This document shows positions 54,520-64,000 of a stretch of 64,000 bases of DNA, one piece after another. The notes beneath the pieces were generated by a model. The model was not told the DNA's origin. It searched no databases and worked only from the letters and a program-made list of their open reading frames with translations. The stretch covers positions 1-64,000 of the forward strand of contig NZ_JANIBJ010000008.1 of NCBI RefSeq assembly GCF_024505185.1. Direction: 5' to 3'. The translations under genes were made by a program, and so were the position numbers. Source of the stretch: Methylomonas subterranea. GTDB lineage: Bacteria; Pseudomonadota; Gammaproteobacteria; Methylococcales; Methylomonadaceae. The number at the start of each line of letters is the position of its first letter. Position 1 is the stretch's first letter.

Positions 54520-55094
54520 CCGGCGCGGCCGGCCGCCGTGGCGGCAGGTACTTCGATAAGTTGGCCGGTTTTAACATCATAAATAAATCCGTAGACCGGA
54601 ATATTCGCCGGTACCAGCGGATGGGATTTAATGCGTGCCACATCTTCGGTAACACTCTCTGCTTGGTTTTTGATGGTAAGCCAGTTGATGAATTTGCCGT
54701 CCGTGCAGCCGGGACCCTCGCCGCAATCGTGCCAGCCGCTGCTGTCGACGCTGGCGGTTTTCAGGCTTTTGCTCAACAAATCGCTCATGATGTCGTTGGT
54801 AAAAGTCTCCATGCCGCAGTCGGTATGGTGAATCACAAACCACTCTTTGGTACCCAGCAATTTGTAGGAAATGACCAGCGAGCGGATGGCGTCATCGCTG
54901 GCGCGGCCGCCGGCGTTACGAATCACGTGGGCGTCGCCTTCGGACAAACCGGCGTATTTGGCGGGGTCCAGGCGGGCGTCCATGCAGGTCAAAATGGCGA
55001 AGCGCCGGCCGGGCGGCATCGGCAGGTCGCCTTTGTCGAAATCGGCGCTGTAGTTGCGGTTGGCGCTTAAAACTTCGTTGAGTATGTTGCTCAT
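54516..55094 (-). CDS. Beta-class carbonic anhydrase
   Basis: 192 aa. Zinc site: Cys37 and Asp39 in TCMDARLD, His90 and Cys93 in HHTDCGM. The N-terminal pattern [20 protein letters not shown] is typical of a short beta-CA subgroup. Interconverts CO2 and bicarbonate, useful in an organism producing CO2 from C1 oxidation. 12 bp from the DUF938 gene upstream and overlapping the SDR gene by 4 bp; part of one minus-strand operon. Confidence 0.93.
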   Translation of the reverse strand: MSNILNEVLSANRNYSADFDKGDLPMPPGRRFAILTCMDARLDPAKYAGLSEGDAHVIRNAGGRASDDAIRSLVISYKLLGTKEWFVIHHTDCGMETFTNDIMSDLLSKSLKTASVDSSGWHDCGEGPGCTDGKFINWLTIKNQAESVTEDVARIKSHPLVPANIPVYGFIYDVKTGQLIEVPAATAAGRAG

Positions 55095-55106
55095 GCTGTA
55101 CCTCCT

Positions 55107-55757
55107 TCAGGCGCGGCCGAAGATTAAAGAGAAATTGTTGGCCGGCATGTCGATGATTTCCTTCAACACCATGCCGTGATTGGCGGCGGCTTTTTTCAAG
55201 TCGGCCACGTCTTTCAGACCCCATTCCGGCACATCGTAGGAGGACAGGGTTTTATGGAATTCCTCGTTGGATTCAGTGGTGAAGGCGCCTTCGACGCGGA
55301 ATGGGCCGTAGATCAACAAAATGCCGTCGTCGTTCAACAGGTGCGAGGCGCATTCCATCATGCCGTCGGCAATCGAAATCGGCGCGACCTGGAAGATGTT
55401 GATACAGAAAATGGCGTCGAAGCTGTTTTTATCGCCGGGGTTGAACCAGGTATCCGGCTGGGTCAGATCAAGATGTACCGGGTCGGCGATGTTGTCGTTG
55501 GCGTGGTCGGCGGTCAGCTTTTTAATATTGTCGAACACTTCTTCATCCTTGTCGGTGGGATGAAAATGCAGATGCTCGAAATGCGGGGCGAAGAAATTAA
55601 TGTGCATGCCGCTGCCGCTGGCCATTTCCAGCACCCGGCCCGCTTCCGTCGGTAGTTTCTCCTTCAGCACGCCAAGAATGGGCTCGCGGTTGCGGTTGCC
55701 GGCCCAGGCTACGTATTCGCTGAGGGGATGCGGATTTAAAGCTGGTTTATCGCTCAT
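55107..55757 (-). CDS. DUF938 SAM-dependent methyltransferase-like protein
   Basis: 216 aa. The SAM-binding motif is VLEMASGSGMHINFFAPHF, followed by FHPTDKDEEV, DAIFCINIFQVAP and LLIYGPFRVEG. The start NPHPLSEYVAWAGNRNREPIL is the DUF938 signature. Methyl acceptor unknown. First gene of the minus-strand run DUF938-CA-SDR-YdhR; promoter expected between 55758 and 55965, shared with the divergent sigma-54 activator. Confidence 0.88.
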   Translation of the reverse strand: MSDKPALNPHPLSEYVAWAGNRNREPILGVLKEKLPTEAGRVLEMASGSGMHINFFAPHFEHLHFHPTDKDEEVFDNIKKLTADHANDNIADPVHLDLTQPDTWFNPGDKNSFDAIFCINIFQVAPISIADGMMECASHLLNDDGILLIYGPFRVEGAFTTESNEEFHKTLSSYDVPEWGLKDVADLKKAAANHGMVLKEIIDMPANNFSLIFGRA

Positions 55758-55965
55758 GTAAGGTCTCCAGTGTGGTTTGTTGTCATCCGCCGTCTATTGC
55801 GGCGGTATGCGCGGCCGTAAGAAACCGGCCACGCTTCGGTAGAGCATTTTTGGGGCCAAACCATCCGCGCTAATTTTGCCTTTAAAATCAAAGAGGATGT
55901 CTTTTTGATTTGGGCGTCGATGGAAGCTGTGTTTCAATGAGTGAAATTAAATTTCAAAAAACCTT

Positions 55966-57525
55966 ATGAACGAGCACGATTTTTCCCAAATTTCTCCGGT
56001 GTTTTTTCTGCAGACTTTCATTCTGGAATTGATGCATGCCTGCGAACAGGAAGGCGGCGGCTATTGTGAATCCCTGATCGAACGCATTGCCAAGAGCGCC
56101 GGCCAGTATTTCGAGCAGACCTACCGCGACGAATACCGTAAACAACATGAATTGGATAGGGAAAGCTATATCGATCTGATATTGGGCCTGAAGAATCGGA
56201 TCGGCGGCAATTTTTCCCTGGCTTCGCTGGAAAACGACACCGTCACGGTGGTGAACAGCCGCTGTCCGTTCGGGGATGGGGTGACCAATTTTCCGGAATT
56301 GTGCCGGATGACCTCCAGCGTGTTCGGCGGCATCGCCGCCCGTAACTTCGGCTATGCCAAGGTCGAAATCAAAAAAAGCATAGCCCGCCAAGACGGCGCG
56401 TGTGAAGTTTGCATTCACACTGATTGCAACGCGGCGGCGGATAAACCGGGACTGGAGTACCGGCGCCAGGATCAGCCCGACGCCAAAATGGAAATGCTGG
56501 CCTTGCATTCCTTGATCGAAGAACGCATGCGTAACGTCTGGTGGAGCAAGCCCAAGCAGCACGCCGCCAAGCCGGCGCCGGTGATTATCGCCAAATCGCC
56601 GGCCATGCAGAAAGTCTTGCAGCAGGTGGAAGTGGTGGCGCCGACCCGCGCCACGGTGCTGATCAACGGCGAAACCGGCGTCGGTAAGGAACTGATTGCG
56701 CGCGCGGTGCATGCCATGAGCGAACGCGGCCACAAGCCGTTTATCGCCATCAATTGCGGCACCATCCCGGAAACCTTGATCGAAACCGCTTTGTTCGGCC
56801 ACGAGAAGGGCGCGTTTACCGGCGCGGTGGAAGTACATCAGGGTTTTTTCGAGCGCGCGGAAGGCGGTACTTTGTTTCTGGATGAAGTCGATGCATTGTC
56901 GCCCGCCGCCCAGACCGGCTTGCTGCGGGTATTGCAGGAAGGCGAGATGGAACGGGTCGGCGGCAAGCATACCTTGAGCGTGGATGTGCGCATTATCGCC
57001 GCCAGCAACCGACAGTTGGCGCAGCATGTCGAGCAGGGTCTGTTCCGGCGGGATTTGTTTTACCGTTTGAACGTGGTGCGCTTATGGATTCCGCCGCTGG
57101 CGCAACGCCCGGAAGATTTGCCGTATTTGGTGCAGTTGATCCTGAAGCGCCTGAACGACAAATACGGCAAAAATGTCGATTCGGTGAGCAGGGAAGTCAT
57201 GGGACGGATTCGGGCCTACGACTGGCCCGGCAATGTGCGCGAATTGGAAAATACCCTGGAGCGCAGCGTATTGTTTTGTAACAGCACTGAATTGACGCAG
57301 CTGGAGTTGGACCGGAAACCGCAGTCCGGTATCGTTGCGGACTGGAGTGCCTACAAGCAGCAAACCCTGGCGGATGCCGAGCAGGTTTTTTTAAGCCGGG
57401 CGCTGCAAGCCCACAAGGGAGACATCAAACACGTGGCCGTCGCGATGGGCTTAACACCACGGGCGGTTTACGGCAAATTGAAGAAATATCAATTGGATGC
57501 GCGTAAATACAGAGAGGATGTTTAA
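55966..57525 (+). CDS. Sigma-54-dependent activator with MetOD1-like Cys-rich sensor domain
   Basis: 519 aa. The N-terminal ~165 residues resemble a methanogen-output-domain-1 (MetOD1)-like sensor and carry five cysteines (Cys100 in SRCPFGDG, Cys113, then Cys146, Cys149 and Cys154 in GACEVCIHTDC), which could hold a metal or respond to redox. The AAA+ domain has GETGVGKE 235-242 and the sigma-54 loop GAFTGA 282-287. A Fis-type HTH ends the protein (HVAVAMGLTPRAVYGKLKKYQ). No receiver domain. It is divergent from the DUF938-CA operon, a plausible target. Confidence 0.88.
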   Translation: MNEHDFSQISPVFFLQTFILELMHACEQEGGGYCESLIERIAKSAGQYFEQTYRDEYRKQHELDRESYIDLILGLKNRIGGNFSLASLENDTVTVVNSRCPFGDGVTNFPELCRMTSSVFGGIAARNFGYAKVEIKKSIARQDGACEVCIHTDCNAAADKPGLEYRRQDQPDAKMEMLALHSLIEERMRNVWWSKPKQHAAKPAPVIIAKSPAMQKVLQQVEVVAPTRATVLINGETGVGKELIARAVHAMSERGHKPFIAINCGTIPETLIETALFGHEKGAFTGAVEVHQGFFERAEGGTLFLDEVDALSPAAQTGLLRVLQEGEMERVGGKHTLSVDVRIIAASNRQLAQHVEQGLFRRDLFYRLNVVRLWIPPLAQRPEDLPYLVQLILKRLNDKYGKNVDSVSREVMGRIRAYDWPGNVRELENTLERSVLFCNSTELTQLELDRKPQSGIVADWSAYKQQTLADAEQVFLSRALQAHKGDIKHVAVAMGLTPRAVYGKLKKYQLDARKYREDV

Positions 57526-57528
57526 TGC

Positions 57529-57547
57529 GGCGGCTCTTGGCCGCCGG
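57529..57547 (+). terminator. Hairpin after the sigma-54 activator gene
   Basis: Arms cggcggc (57529-57535) and gccgccg (57541-57547) around tcttg, four bases after the activator stop. No T tract follows, so this is only a possible terminator. The remaining bases to 57738 hold no gene I can support. Confidence 0.45.
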
Positions 57548-57738
57548 CTGGATATTACCGGCCAACTTAGGCGGCTTTCTGGGTTTAGGTTCTTATTCTG
57601 GAGACTGAACCTTTACCCTGGCAACCGCGGCGAGTCGCTGAAATCGATTGCGTTGTTGTCTAAGCGGAAATCAAAAATACCGTGCGTCGGAGACGGGTAA
57701 GCGGAGAGTCGGTGCGCGGGCAAATCCGGAAATGGCCC

Positions 57739-59313
57739 TTACAGCTCCCTGGTCGCGCTAAAGGTAATATCCGGCCAACGTTCCTCGGTTAATTGCAGAT
57801 TCACTCGGCTGCTGGCCAGATACACCAAATAGCCGCCGCCGTCCTCGGCCAAATTTTCAAAGGCCTTATTTTTAAATTCTTCCAGCTTGGCCGGATTTTT
57901 GGCGCTGATCCAGCGTACCGTGTTGATCGGCGAGGCGTCATAAACGCATTCGACGTTGTATTCGTTTTTCAGTCGGCTGGCGGTGACGTCGAACTGCAGG
58001 ATGCCCACCGCGCCCAGGATTAAATCGTTGTTTTTTAGCGGTTTGAACAGCTGGGTGGCGCCTTCCTCGGTCAGTTGCACCAGACCTTTTTGCAGGGCCT
58101 TGGCGCGCAACGGGTCTTTTAGCACCACGCGGCGGAACAGTTCCGGTGCGAAGTAGGGGATGCCGGCGAATTTCAGATTCTCGCCCTGGGTGAAGGTGTC
58201 GCCGACCTGTATGGTGCCGTGGTTGTGCAGGCCTATGATGTCGCCGGCATAAGCTTCCTCGACATTTTTACGGCTGTCGGCCTGGAAGGTGATGGCATTG
58301 GCGACCTGTATGCTCTTGCCGATGCGGACGTGGTGGAGTTTCATGCCCTTGTCGAATTTGCCGGAGCTGATACGCATGAAGGCCACCCGGTCTCTGTGGG
58401 CCGGGTCCATATTGGCCTGGATTTTAAACACAAAGCCGGTGAATTTTTCTTCCTCGGGATGCACCAGTCGCTGCTCGGCCAGGCGAGCCCTGGGGCCGGG
58501 CGCGAATTCGGCAAAGGCGTCCAGCAACTCGACGATGCCGAAATTGTTGATGGCTGAACCGAAAAACACCGGGGTTTGTTCGCCGCGCAGGTATTTGTCC
58601 AGATCGAATTCGTGGCTGGCACCCTTGACCAGCTCGATTTCCTCGCGCAATTCGTCGGCCTGCAGGCCCAGCAGTTCATCAAGATGCGGATTGTTCAAGC
58701 CCTTGATCAGGGTGGACTCGGCGATTTTGCCGCCGTGCTGCGGATTGAACAGCAGGATTTCATCCTTGTACAGCTGGTATACACCCTTGAAGCGCTTGCC
58801 CATGCCTATAGGCCAGGTCATGGGTGCGCATTCGATCTTAAGGATGCTTTCGACTTCATCAAGTAATTCGATGGGCTCGCGGCCCTCGCGGTCCAGTTTA
58901 TTGATGAAGGTCAGGATAGGCGTGTCGCGCAGGCGGCAGACTTCCATCAGTTTGATGGTTCTGTCCTCGACGCCCTTGGCGACGTCGATCACCATCAAGG
59001 CCGAATCCACGGCGGTCAGGGTACGGTAGGTGTCTTCCGAGAAGTCTTCGTGGCCCGGCGTGTCGAGCAGATTGATGATGGCCCCGTTGTGCTCGAACTG
59101 CATCACCGAAGTCGTTACTGAAATACCACGTTCCTTTTCCATTTCCATCCAGTCGGAAGTTGCGTGGCGGGCGGCCTTGCGGCCTTTGACCGAGCCGGCC
59201 AATTGAATCGCGCCGCCGAACAGCAACAGTTTTTCGGTAATGGTGGTCTTACCGGCGTCGGGGTGGGAGATGATGGCAAAGGTTCTACGTCGTTGAAATT
59301 CCGGAACTTGCAT
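57739..59313 (-). CDS. prfC: Peptide chain release factor 3
   Basis: GTPase that recycles RF1/RF2 from the ribosome. 524 aa. G1 SHPDAGKTT, switch [15 protein letters not shown]4 NKLDRE, and the RF3-specific C-terminal region ([17 protein letters not shown]). Start ATG 59313 ([21 protein letters not shown]). Single minus-strand gene. Confidence 0.96.
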   Translation of the reverse strand: MQVPEFQRRRTFAIISHPDAGKTTITEKLLLFGGAIQLAGSVKGRKAARHATSDWMEMEKERGISVTTSVMQFEHNGAIINLLDTPGHEDFSEDTYRTLTAVDSALMVIDVAKGVEDRTIKLMEVCRLRDTPILTFINKLDREGREPIELLDEVESILKIECAPMTWPIGMGKRFKGVYQLYKDEILLFNPQHGGKIAESTLIKGLNNPHLDELLGLQADELREEIELVKGASHEFDLDKYLRGEQTPVFFGSAINNFGIVELLDAFAEFAPGPRARLAEQRLVHPEEEKFTGFVFKIQANMDPAHRDRVAFMRISSGKFDKGMKLHHVRIGKSIQVANAITFQADSRKNVEEAYAGDIIGLHNHGTIQVGDTFTQGENLKFAGIPYFAPELFRRVVLKDPLRAKALQKGLVQLTEEGATQLFKPLKNNDLILGAVGILQFDVTASRLKNEYNVECVYDASPINTVRWISAKNPAKLEEFKNKAFENLAEDGGGYLVYLASSRVNLQLTEERWPDITFSATREL

Positions 59314-59542
59314 GATGGTATGGGTCGGTATTGGGGTTTATGTGCGTAACAGGTACAGCTTTTTGTTCGCGGGGCGACACATCAAAATTTAAAATTCTTA
59401 AGACCCGCCGGAGCGGACTGTCCGAAATTTCAATGGCTTGCTGTCAATAACGCCATGCGCTAAAACGGATGTCGATGCTTTAACGTCCACCCGATTTCAA
59501 ACCATTGGCTTGGGCTTGAAATCGGGAAGGCGGACGGTTTAA

Positions 59543-61711
59543 CTAATCATCGGATGTCGAGGCCGCCGGCACGGCATTGTTTTCACTGTGTCTGGCGATC
59601 TGTGGCTCTGCCTCCGCGCGCTGTTTGCGTTCGGCAAATTCGCTGTTATAAGCCCTGGGTTGTTGTTCGCCGTTGCTTTGACTCGGAGCGCTTGGAGCCG
59701 CCTGTTGTTCGCCGGTCGCGCCTTCAGCCATCGTTGCTTCCGGCTTTCTGTCGCCCCCGTTTCTGGGGCCGCGGCGGCGGTTGCGTCCGCGGCGGGCGGG
59801 ACGGTCGCCATTGGCTTTGTTCTGCGGCGCTTCGTTGTTATCTACCTGGTCAAGCTCGGGCTGGCTACTTTCCATCAGTGGCGCGGCGTTTTCCGCCGCG
59901 GCCTGATTGGGGTTTGGGTTGCGTTTGCCGCTATTGCGACGCGGATTGTTACGGTTGCCGGCGGGGCGGTCGCGGCGGTTGTTGCGGCCCGACCTGGGTT
60001 TGGTTTCATCGCTTTTTTCACCCGTTTCGGCGGTTTCCGCTGTTTTGCTTTGTCCGATCAAGCGCTGCCAAAAACGTTGAATCAGGCTGGTAGAGGTTTT
60101 TTTGTTTTGTACCGGGGCGGGGGCGTCGGGCAAGAACTCCTTGACCGCCGCCTTTTCGACTTTGGGCGTGGTTTGTTTGGCAAAATCGGGCAAGCTGATG
60201 TCGTCTGCCTTGATTTGCAGATGGCTGGGTTTGTCTTCCAGGCCTTCCAGGGACTTGATGCGTTCGATGTCGTAAGCCGGTGTTTCGATATGTTTGCTTG
60301 GCAGTACCACGATGCTGACCTTCAGCCGGGTTTCCAGTTCCTGGATGGCGGAACGTTTTTCGTTCAGCAGGAAGGTGGCGCAGTCGATGGGCAGATGCGC
60401 GATCACGCGCTCGGTGCCCTTTTTCATGGCTTCTTCCTCGATCAGACGCAGCACCGCCAGGGTGACGGATTCTACGTTGCGTATCGTGCCCTGGCCCTTG
60501 CAGCGCGGGCAGGTCAGTTGGGTGGAGTCGCCCAGCGACGGGCGCAGGCGTTGGCGGGACATTTCCATCAGGCCGAAACGCGAGATGCGGCCGGTCTGGA
60601 TACGGGCACGGTCGATTTTTAAGGCGTCGCGCAGGCGGTTTTCCACTTCGCGCTGATTTTTATTCGACATCATGTCGATAAAGTCGATCACGAACAGGCC
60701 GCCCAAGTCGCGCAAGCGCAGTTGGCGGGCAATTTCGTCGGCCGCTTCCAGATTGGTATTCAGCGCGGTTTCCTCGATGTCGCCGCCCTTGGTGGCGCGA
60801 GCCGAGTTGATGTCTATCGAGGTCAAGGCTTCGGTATGGTCGATGACGATGGAGCCGCCGGAAGGTAGCGAGACTTCCCGCTTGTAGGCCATCTCTATCT
60901 GGGTTTCGATCTGGTAGCGGCTGAACAGCGGCACGCTGTCCTGATAAAGCTTGGCTTTGCTCAGATTATGCGGCATCACCTGCTTCAGGAAGTTGGAAGC
61001 CAGTTTGAAGGCGCCGTCTTGGTCGATCAGGATTTCGTCGATATCGCCGCGCAAGTGATCGCGCAGGGCACGGATGATGACGTTGCTTTCCTGGAAGATC
61101 AGGAAGGGCGCGGTTTGTTCGTGGCTGGAGCGCTCGATGGCTTCCCACAATTGCAAGAGGTAGTTCAAGTCCCACTGCAATTCCTCGGCGCTTTTGTCCG
61201 ACCCCGCGGTGCGGATGATCAAACCCATGCTGTCGGGAATTTCCAGCGCGGACATGGTTTCCCGCAGCTCGCTGCGGTTGTCGCCCTCGATCCGGCGCGA
61301 GATGCCGCCGGCTTTAGGGTTGTTGGGCATCAGCACCAGATAGGTGCCGGCCAGACTGATATAGGTGGTCAAGGCCGCGCCCTTGTTGCCGCGCTCTTCC
61401 TTTTCAATCTGGACGACGATTTCCTGGCCTTCGCGGATGTTGGACTTGGTGGATTTACTGTCGTCACCGTCGCCGCTTCTATATTCCGGCGCTATTTCCT
61501 TGAATGGTAGAAAGCCGTGTTTTTCGGCGCCGTAATTGACGAAGGCTGCTTCCAGACTGGGTTCGACCCGGGTGATGATGCCTTTGTAAATGTTGGATTT
61601 TTTTTGTTCTTTTGAAGGGACTTCGATGTCAAAATCATACAGTTTTTGACCATCTACCAAGGCCACTCGCAGCTCTTCGGGCTGCGTGGCGTTGATAAGC
61701 ATTCTTTTCAT
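59543..61711 (-). CDS. rne: Ribonuclease E
   Basis: Main mRNA-decay and rRNA-processing endonuclease. 722 aa: an S1 domain near 35-120 ([19 protein letters not shown]), a 5'-sensor and DNase-I-like core with acids in [10 protein letters not shown] and FVIDFIDMM, a Zn-link CPRCKGQG at about 400, then a shortened disordered tail with Arg/Asn-rich blocks ([17 protein letters not shown]) in place of the long E. coli scaffold. A long upstream gap to rluC (413 bp) leaves room for the 5' leader through which RNase E usually autoregulates. Confidence 0.95.
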   Translation of the reverse strand: MKRMLINATQPEELRVALVDGQKLYDFDIEVPSKEQKKSNIYKGIITRVEPSLEAAFVNYGAEKHGFLPFKEIAPEYRSGDGDDSKSTKSNIREGQEIVVQIEKEERGNKGAALTTYISLAGTYLVLMPNNPKAGGISRRIEGDNRSELRETMSALEIPDSMGLIIRTAGSDKSAEELQWDLNYLLQLWEAIERSSHEQTAPFLIFQESNVIIRALRDHLRGDIDEILIDQDGAFKLASNFLKQVMPHNLSKAKLYQDSVPLFSRYQIETQIEMAYKREVSLPSGGSIVIDHTEALTSIDINSARATKGGDIEETALNTNLEAADEIARQLRLRDLGGLFVIDFIDMMSNKNQREVENRLRDALKIDRARIQTGRISRFGLMEMSRQRLRPSLGDSTQLTCPRCKGQGTIRNVESVTLAVLRLIEEEAMKKGTERVIAHLPIDCATFLLNEKRSAIQELETRLKVSIVVLPSKHIETPAYDIERIKSLEGLEDKPSHLQIKADDISLPDFAKQTTPKVEKAAVKEFLPDAPAPVQNKKTSTSLIQRFWQRLIGQSKTAETAETGEKSDETKPRSGRNNRRDRPAGNRNNPRRNSGKRNPNPNQAAAENAAPLMESSQPELDQVDNNEAPQNKANGDRPARRGRNRRRGPRNGGDRKPEATMAEGATGEQQAAPSAPSQSNGEQQPRAYNSEFAERKQRAEAEPQIARHSENNAVPAASTSDD

Positions 61712-62124
61712 TCAATTATCCTTGTTGTTATATGTATCCTACCGACGAGTGATAAACAGTTTTGTATGTCTCGGAAAAAAGCGGCTTTACACGCTTGATC
61801 TGGTTCTTTATTGGAGCGGGCCAGGCTGACTGAAAACGGCGGATGACGTTTTGTTCCGGGCAGCGATAATCGGACTTGCCGAGGGCGGCGCTTGCATAGT
61901 GGACGATCTGTTTTTTAGACTCTTGGTGTTGGATGCAGTCACTCATCATGGGTTGAGCGATAAAACCCGAAAAAATTCTTTTGGTCGGCGGGGACGCCCA
62001 GCGTCGAGGCCTACAGCTTATTTTTGTTAAGTCTATCCACAGATAAACTGGCCTAATATAGCAATGTTTATCAGGGGCATCAATTTTAAACATGGAATTG
62101 GGATAAATTGCTATTATTTGCGGC
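61712..62124. other. Divergent rne-rluC intergenic region
   Basis: 413 bp between the starts of rne (minus) and rluC (plus). It must hold both promoters and the rne leader. A 152-codon frame on the minus strand (61728-62186) is not gene-like and overlaps rluC. The final ~90 bp before rluC are AT-rich. I see no certain hairpin or operator by eye. Confidence 0.5.
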
Positions 62125-63084
62125 ATGAAAACCGCACCCGAACAGACTAATCCGCAAGTACAATGGCTGGAAATCGGCGAGGCCAATACCGAACAACGCC
62201 TGGATAATTTCCTGATCAGCTACCTCAAGGGTGTGCCCAAAACCCGCATTTACCGCATGGTCAGAAAGGGCGAGGTCAGGGTCAACAAGGGGCGGGTCGA
62301 CGTCAGTTACAAACTGGAACTGGGCGATGTGGTCAGAATTCCGCCGGTCAGGGTGGCGGAAAAGAACGACGAAGTCATTGTGCAGCCGACCTTGAAGTAC
62401 AGCCTGGAAAACCACATCCTGTACGAGGACGAAGGCTTCATCGTGCTGAACAAGCCGTCCGGCTTCGCCGTGCATGGCGGCAGCGGCGTGCAGTCCGGGG
62501 TAATAGAAGCCTTGCGGCAAATCCGCCCGCAACAGAAGTTTCTGGAATTGGTACACCGGTTGGACAAGGAAACCTCGGGTTGTTTATTGATCGCCAAAAA
62601 ACGTCAGGTGCTGAAAGTATTGCACGAGCTGTTTCGCGGCGACGGCATACGCAAAACCTATCTGGCCTTGCTGGCCGGACAATTCAAACGTAAAAAGCAG
62701 CTGGTTGAGGTACCCTTGTTGAAGAACGTCAGCCAGGGCGGCGAACGCATGGTCACGGTGAGTCAGGCCGGTAAATCGGCGGAAACCCTGTTTACCCGTT
62801 TGAAGGCCTTTCAGGCGGCCACGCTGGTGCACGCCGCGCCCAAAACCGGCCGCACCCATCAGATTCGCGTGCACGCGGCCTGGTTGGGGCATCCGATAGT
62901 GGCCGACGAGCGCTATGGGGAAGATGAGGTCAACAAGGCGTTTAAAAAGCGCGGCTATAAACGCTTGTTTTTACATGCCGAACAATTGCAATTTGTTCAT
63001 CCGGTGACTGGCCAGGCTCTGCATTTTGTCGCGCCCTTGCCCGCTGACTTACAAGCCTTGCTGGATAATGAAAAACCGCTTTGA
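62125..63084 (+). CDS. rluC: 23S rRNA pseudouridine synthase RluC
   Basis: Makes pseudouridines 955, 2504 and 2580 of 23S rRNA in E. coli. 319 aa with an N-terminal S4 domain (QRLDNFLISYLKGVPKTRIYRMVRKGEVRVNKGR), the catalytic motif HRLDKETSGCLL with the active Asp, and GRTHQIRVHAAWLGHPI. Adjacent and divergent to rne, the same neighbourhood as in E. coli, which supports RluC over RluD. Overlaps the next gene by 17 bp. Confidence 0.94.
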   Translation: MKTAPEQTNPQVQWLEIGEANTEQRLDNFLISYLKGVPKTRIYRMVRKGEVRVNKGRVDVSYKLELGDVVRIPPVRVAEKNDEVIVQPTLKYSLENHILYEDEGFIVLNKPSGFAVHGGSGVQSGVIEALRQIRPQQKFLELVHRLDKETSGCLLIAKKRQVLKVLHELFRGDGIRKTYLALLAGQFKRKKQLVEVPLLKNVSQGGERMVTVSQAGKSAETLFTRLKAFQAATLVHAAPKTGRTHQIRVHAAWLGHPIVADERYGEDEVNKAFKKRGYKRLFLHAEQLQFVHPVTGQALHFVAPLPADLQALLDNEKPL

Positions 63085-63715
63085 TTTAATCATATTCGAT
63101 TGGGATGGCACTCTGGTCGACTCCATAGACTGGATCGTGCGGTGCATTCAAGATGCGGCGGCCGAACACGGTTGTCCGGTGCCCGACGCGCAAGCCGCCC
63201 GGGATATTATCGGCTTGAGCCTGGAAAATGCCATCCTGACCTTGTTTCCGCGAGCCGATAGCGATACGCGCGGCAAGTTGGCCGCTCATTACGGACAACA
63301 GTTTTTCTCCAGGCAGATCGGGCCGGATGATTTGTTCCCCGGCGTGCGGGACATGCTGCTGCAGTTCAAACAGCGGGGTTTTCGCTTGGCGGTGGCGACG
63401 GGCAAGAAATCTGCCGGTTTGACCAAGGCCATGCGGGCAACCGGCGTGGCGGATGTGTTCTGCGCCACCCGGGCTTCCGATCAAACCGCTTCGAAGCCCG
63501 ATCCGCTGATGGTAGAGGAAATCATGGCCGAATTGGCTGTCGACAGGCGGCGCACCTTGATGGTGGGCGATTCGACGCACGACTTGCAAATGGCCTTGAA
63601 CGCGCGGGTGGCCTCCGTGGCGGTAACCTGCGGCGCGCATTCGGCGGATACATTGAAACAATATCGGCCGTTGCGTTGTCTAGCGTACCCGACTGAGTTA
63701 CCAAGCATTATTTAG
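63068..63715 (+). CDS. HAD-family phosphatase (phosphoglycolate-phosphatase-like)
   Basis: 215 aa. HAD motif I DWDGTLVDS, motif II VATGKKS, motif III Lys in SKPDPLM and motif IV VGDSTHDLQMA. The ATG at 63068 (MKNRFDLIIFDWDG) is chosen; the frame is open 14 residues further but that part is read as rluC. Overlaps rluC by 17 bp, so translational coupling is likely. This gene regularly follows rluC in gammaproteobacteria; substrate not known. Confidence 0.9.
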   Translation: MKNRFDLIIFDWDGTLVDSIDWIVRCIQDAAAEHGCPVPDAQAARDIIGLSLENAILTLFPRADSDTRGKLAAHYGQQFFSRQIGPDDLFPGVRDMLLQFKQRGFRLAVATGKKSAGLTKAMRATGVADVFCATRASDQTASKPDPLMVEEIMAELAVDRRRTLMVGDSTHDLQMALNARVASVAVTCGAHSADTLKQYRPLRCLAYPTELPSII

Positions 63716-63726
63716 GAGGTTTAAGC

Positions 63727-64000
63727 GTGGACAATCATCAACAACCCGATACGCCCGACGACACTGCGCCCGGTTGGGAAAAGGCGGTGCTGGAAAAATT
63801 GGCTTTCGCCGCCATAGAGGAGCAAAAACGGAGTCGGCGCTGGGGCGTGTTCTTCAAGCTATTGACTTTTGCCTATCTGGCGCTGGCATTGGGGGTGTTT
63901 CTATACCCGCGCTTCGAGTCCGAAGTCAGCGCCGGTAAGACTCACACCGCCGTGATCGATGTGCTGGGCATGATCGCCGACGGCGAAGCCGCCAATGCCG
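63727..64000 (+). CDS. sppA: Signal peptide peptidase SppA-like protein, N-terminal part (runs off the window)
   Basis: 91 codons from GTG 63727, preceded by AGGAGG at 63714-63719. The N-terminus is acidic (PDDTAPGWEKAVLEKLAF), then one TM helix at about 43-63 (VFFKLLTFAYLALALGVFLY), then the start of the S49 peptidase domain (HTAVIDVLGMIADGE). The order rluC-HAD-sppA is common in gammaproteobacteria. The catalytic Ser/Lys lie beyond base 64000. Confidence 0.88.
   Translation, partial: MDNHQQPDTPDDTAPGWEKAVLEKLAFAAIEEQKRSRRWGVFFKLLTFAYLALALGVFLYPRFESEVSAGKTHTAVIDVLGMIADGEAANA

Noticed and set aside
55954-57027. 357-codon open frame antisense to the sigma-54 activator
   Set aside because: No family features; the plus strand holds clear AAA+ motifs throughout.
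59588-60622. 344-codon plus-strand frame over rne
   Set aside because: Antisense shadow of the RNase E tail and core; no motif support.
62030-62060. DnaA-box-like sequence (ctatccaca) upstream of rluC
   Set aside because: A single imperfect 9-mer without a cluster of boxes or an adjacent dnaA/dnaN; no evidence of an origin.

Overview
The window reads as chromosome of a gammaproteobacterial methylotroph, most likely a Methylomonas-like methanotroph. The reasons are two tandem methylene-tetrahydromethanopterin dehydrogenase genes (C1 oxidation), a pair of quinoprotein (methanol-dehydrogenase-type) accessory genes, and a typical gammaproteobacterial housekeeping set (dxs-ispA-xseB, parE, rapA, rne, prfC, rluC, suhB/trmJ/isc). 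The species call is inference. No rRNA, tRNA, CRISPR, integrase or complete insertion sequence was seen.

Layout. 1-4648: isoprenoid precursor genes (dxs partial, ispA), xseB, parE and a CvfB-like RNA-binding protein. 4649-5737: gene-poor scar with a decayed sequence, a 14-bp tandem motif, a 5'-truncated gene and REP-like palindromes. 5738-22232: an autotransporter, then a type VI secretion (T6SS) block containing only the envelope complex and post-translational control: Ser/Thr kinase, TssJ, an alpha/beta-hydrolase lipoprotein, a caspase-like lipoprotein, an FHA protein, TssK, TssL-OmpA, TssM and a TagF-PppA fusion. No tube, sheath, ClpV, VgrG or PAAR gene is present. 22563-27054: an accessory island, AT-rich in part. 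It has a compact minus-strand operon (two-TM effector-like protein interrupted by an in-frame TAA; a beta-RFAP-synthase-like GHMP enzyme; a Ham1/ITPase-like + P-loop kinase + winged-helix fusion) and a RelBE-type toxin-antitoxin pair.

27187-36448: rubredoxin, proS, a frameshifted GacA/UvrY-type response regulator, two mtdB genes, suhB, trmJ, cysE, and a short iscR-iscS-iscA cluster behind a recognisable IscR-type promoter. 36492-46803: a secreted Cys-rich peptide of HvfA type, peptide deformylase, the quinoprotein relay pair, a DUF2845 protein, cysC, a DHH phosphoesterase, an O-antigen-ligase-like polymerase with an inserted domain, rapA and a PilZ protein. 46949-64000: rhlE, a DUF3014 protein, a divergent RlmN/Cfr-family radical SAM protein, a NIT-domain chemoreceptor, a ceramidase-like membrane protein, a minus-strand group (YdhR-like, SDR, carbonic anhydrase, DUF938), a sigma-54 activator with a Cys-rich sensor domain, prfC, rne, rluC, a HAD phosphatase and the start of an SppA-like protease.

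How the genes work together. The strongest functional unit is the T6SS control block. The kinase, phosphatase, FHA reader and a TssL carrying a Thr in an acidic/basic N-terminal motif make a complete threonine-phosphorylation switch, to which this locus adds a caspase-type protease with an intact His/Cys dyad. The most novel-looking unit is the 22563-25907 operon, whose enzyme families (PRPP-using C-glycoside synthase-like, NTP pyrophosphatase-like, nucleotide-kinase-like) together suggest making or policing an unusual nucleotide. That function is inference only.
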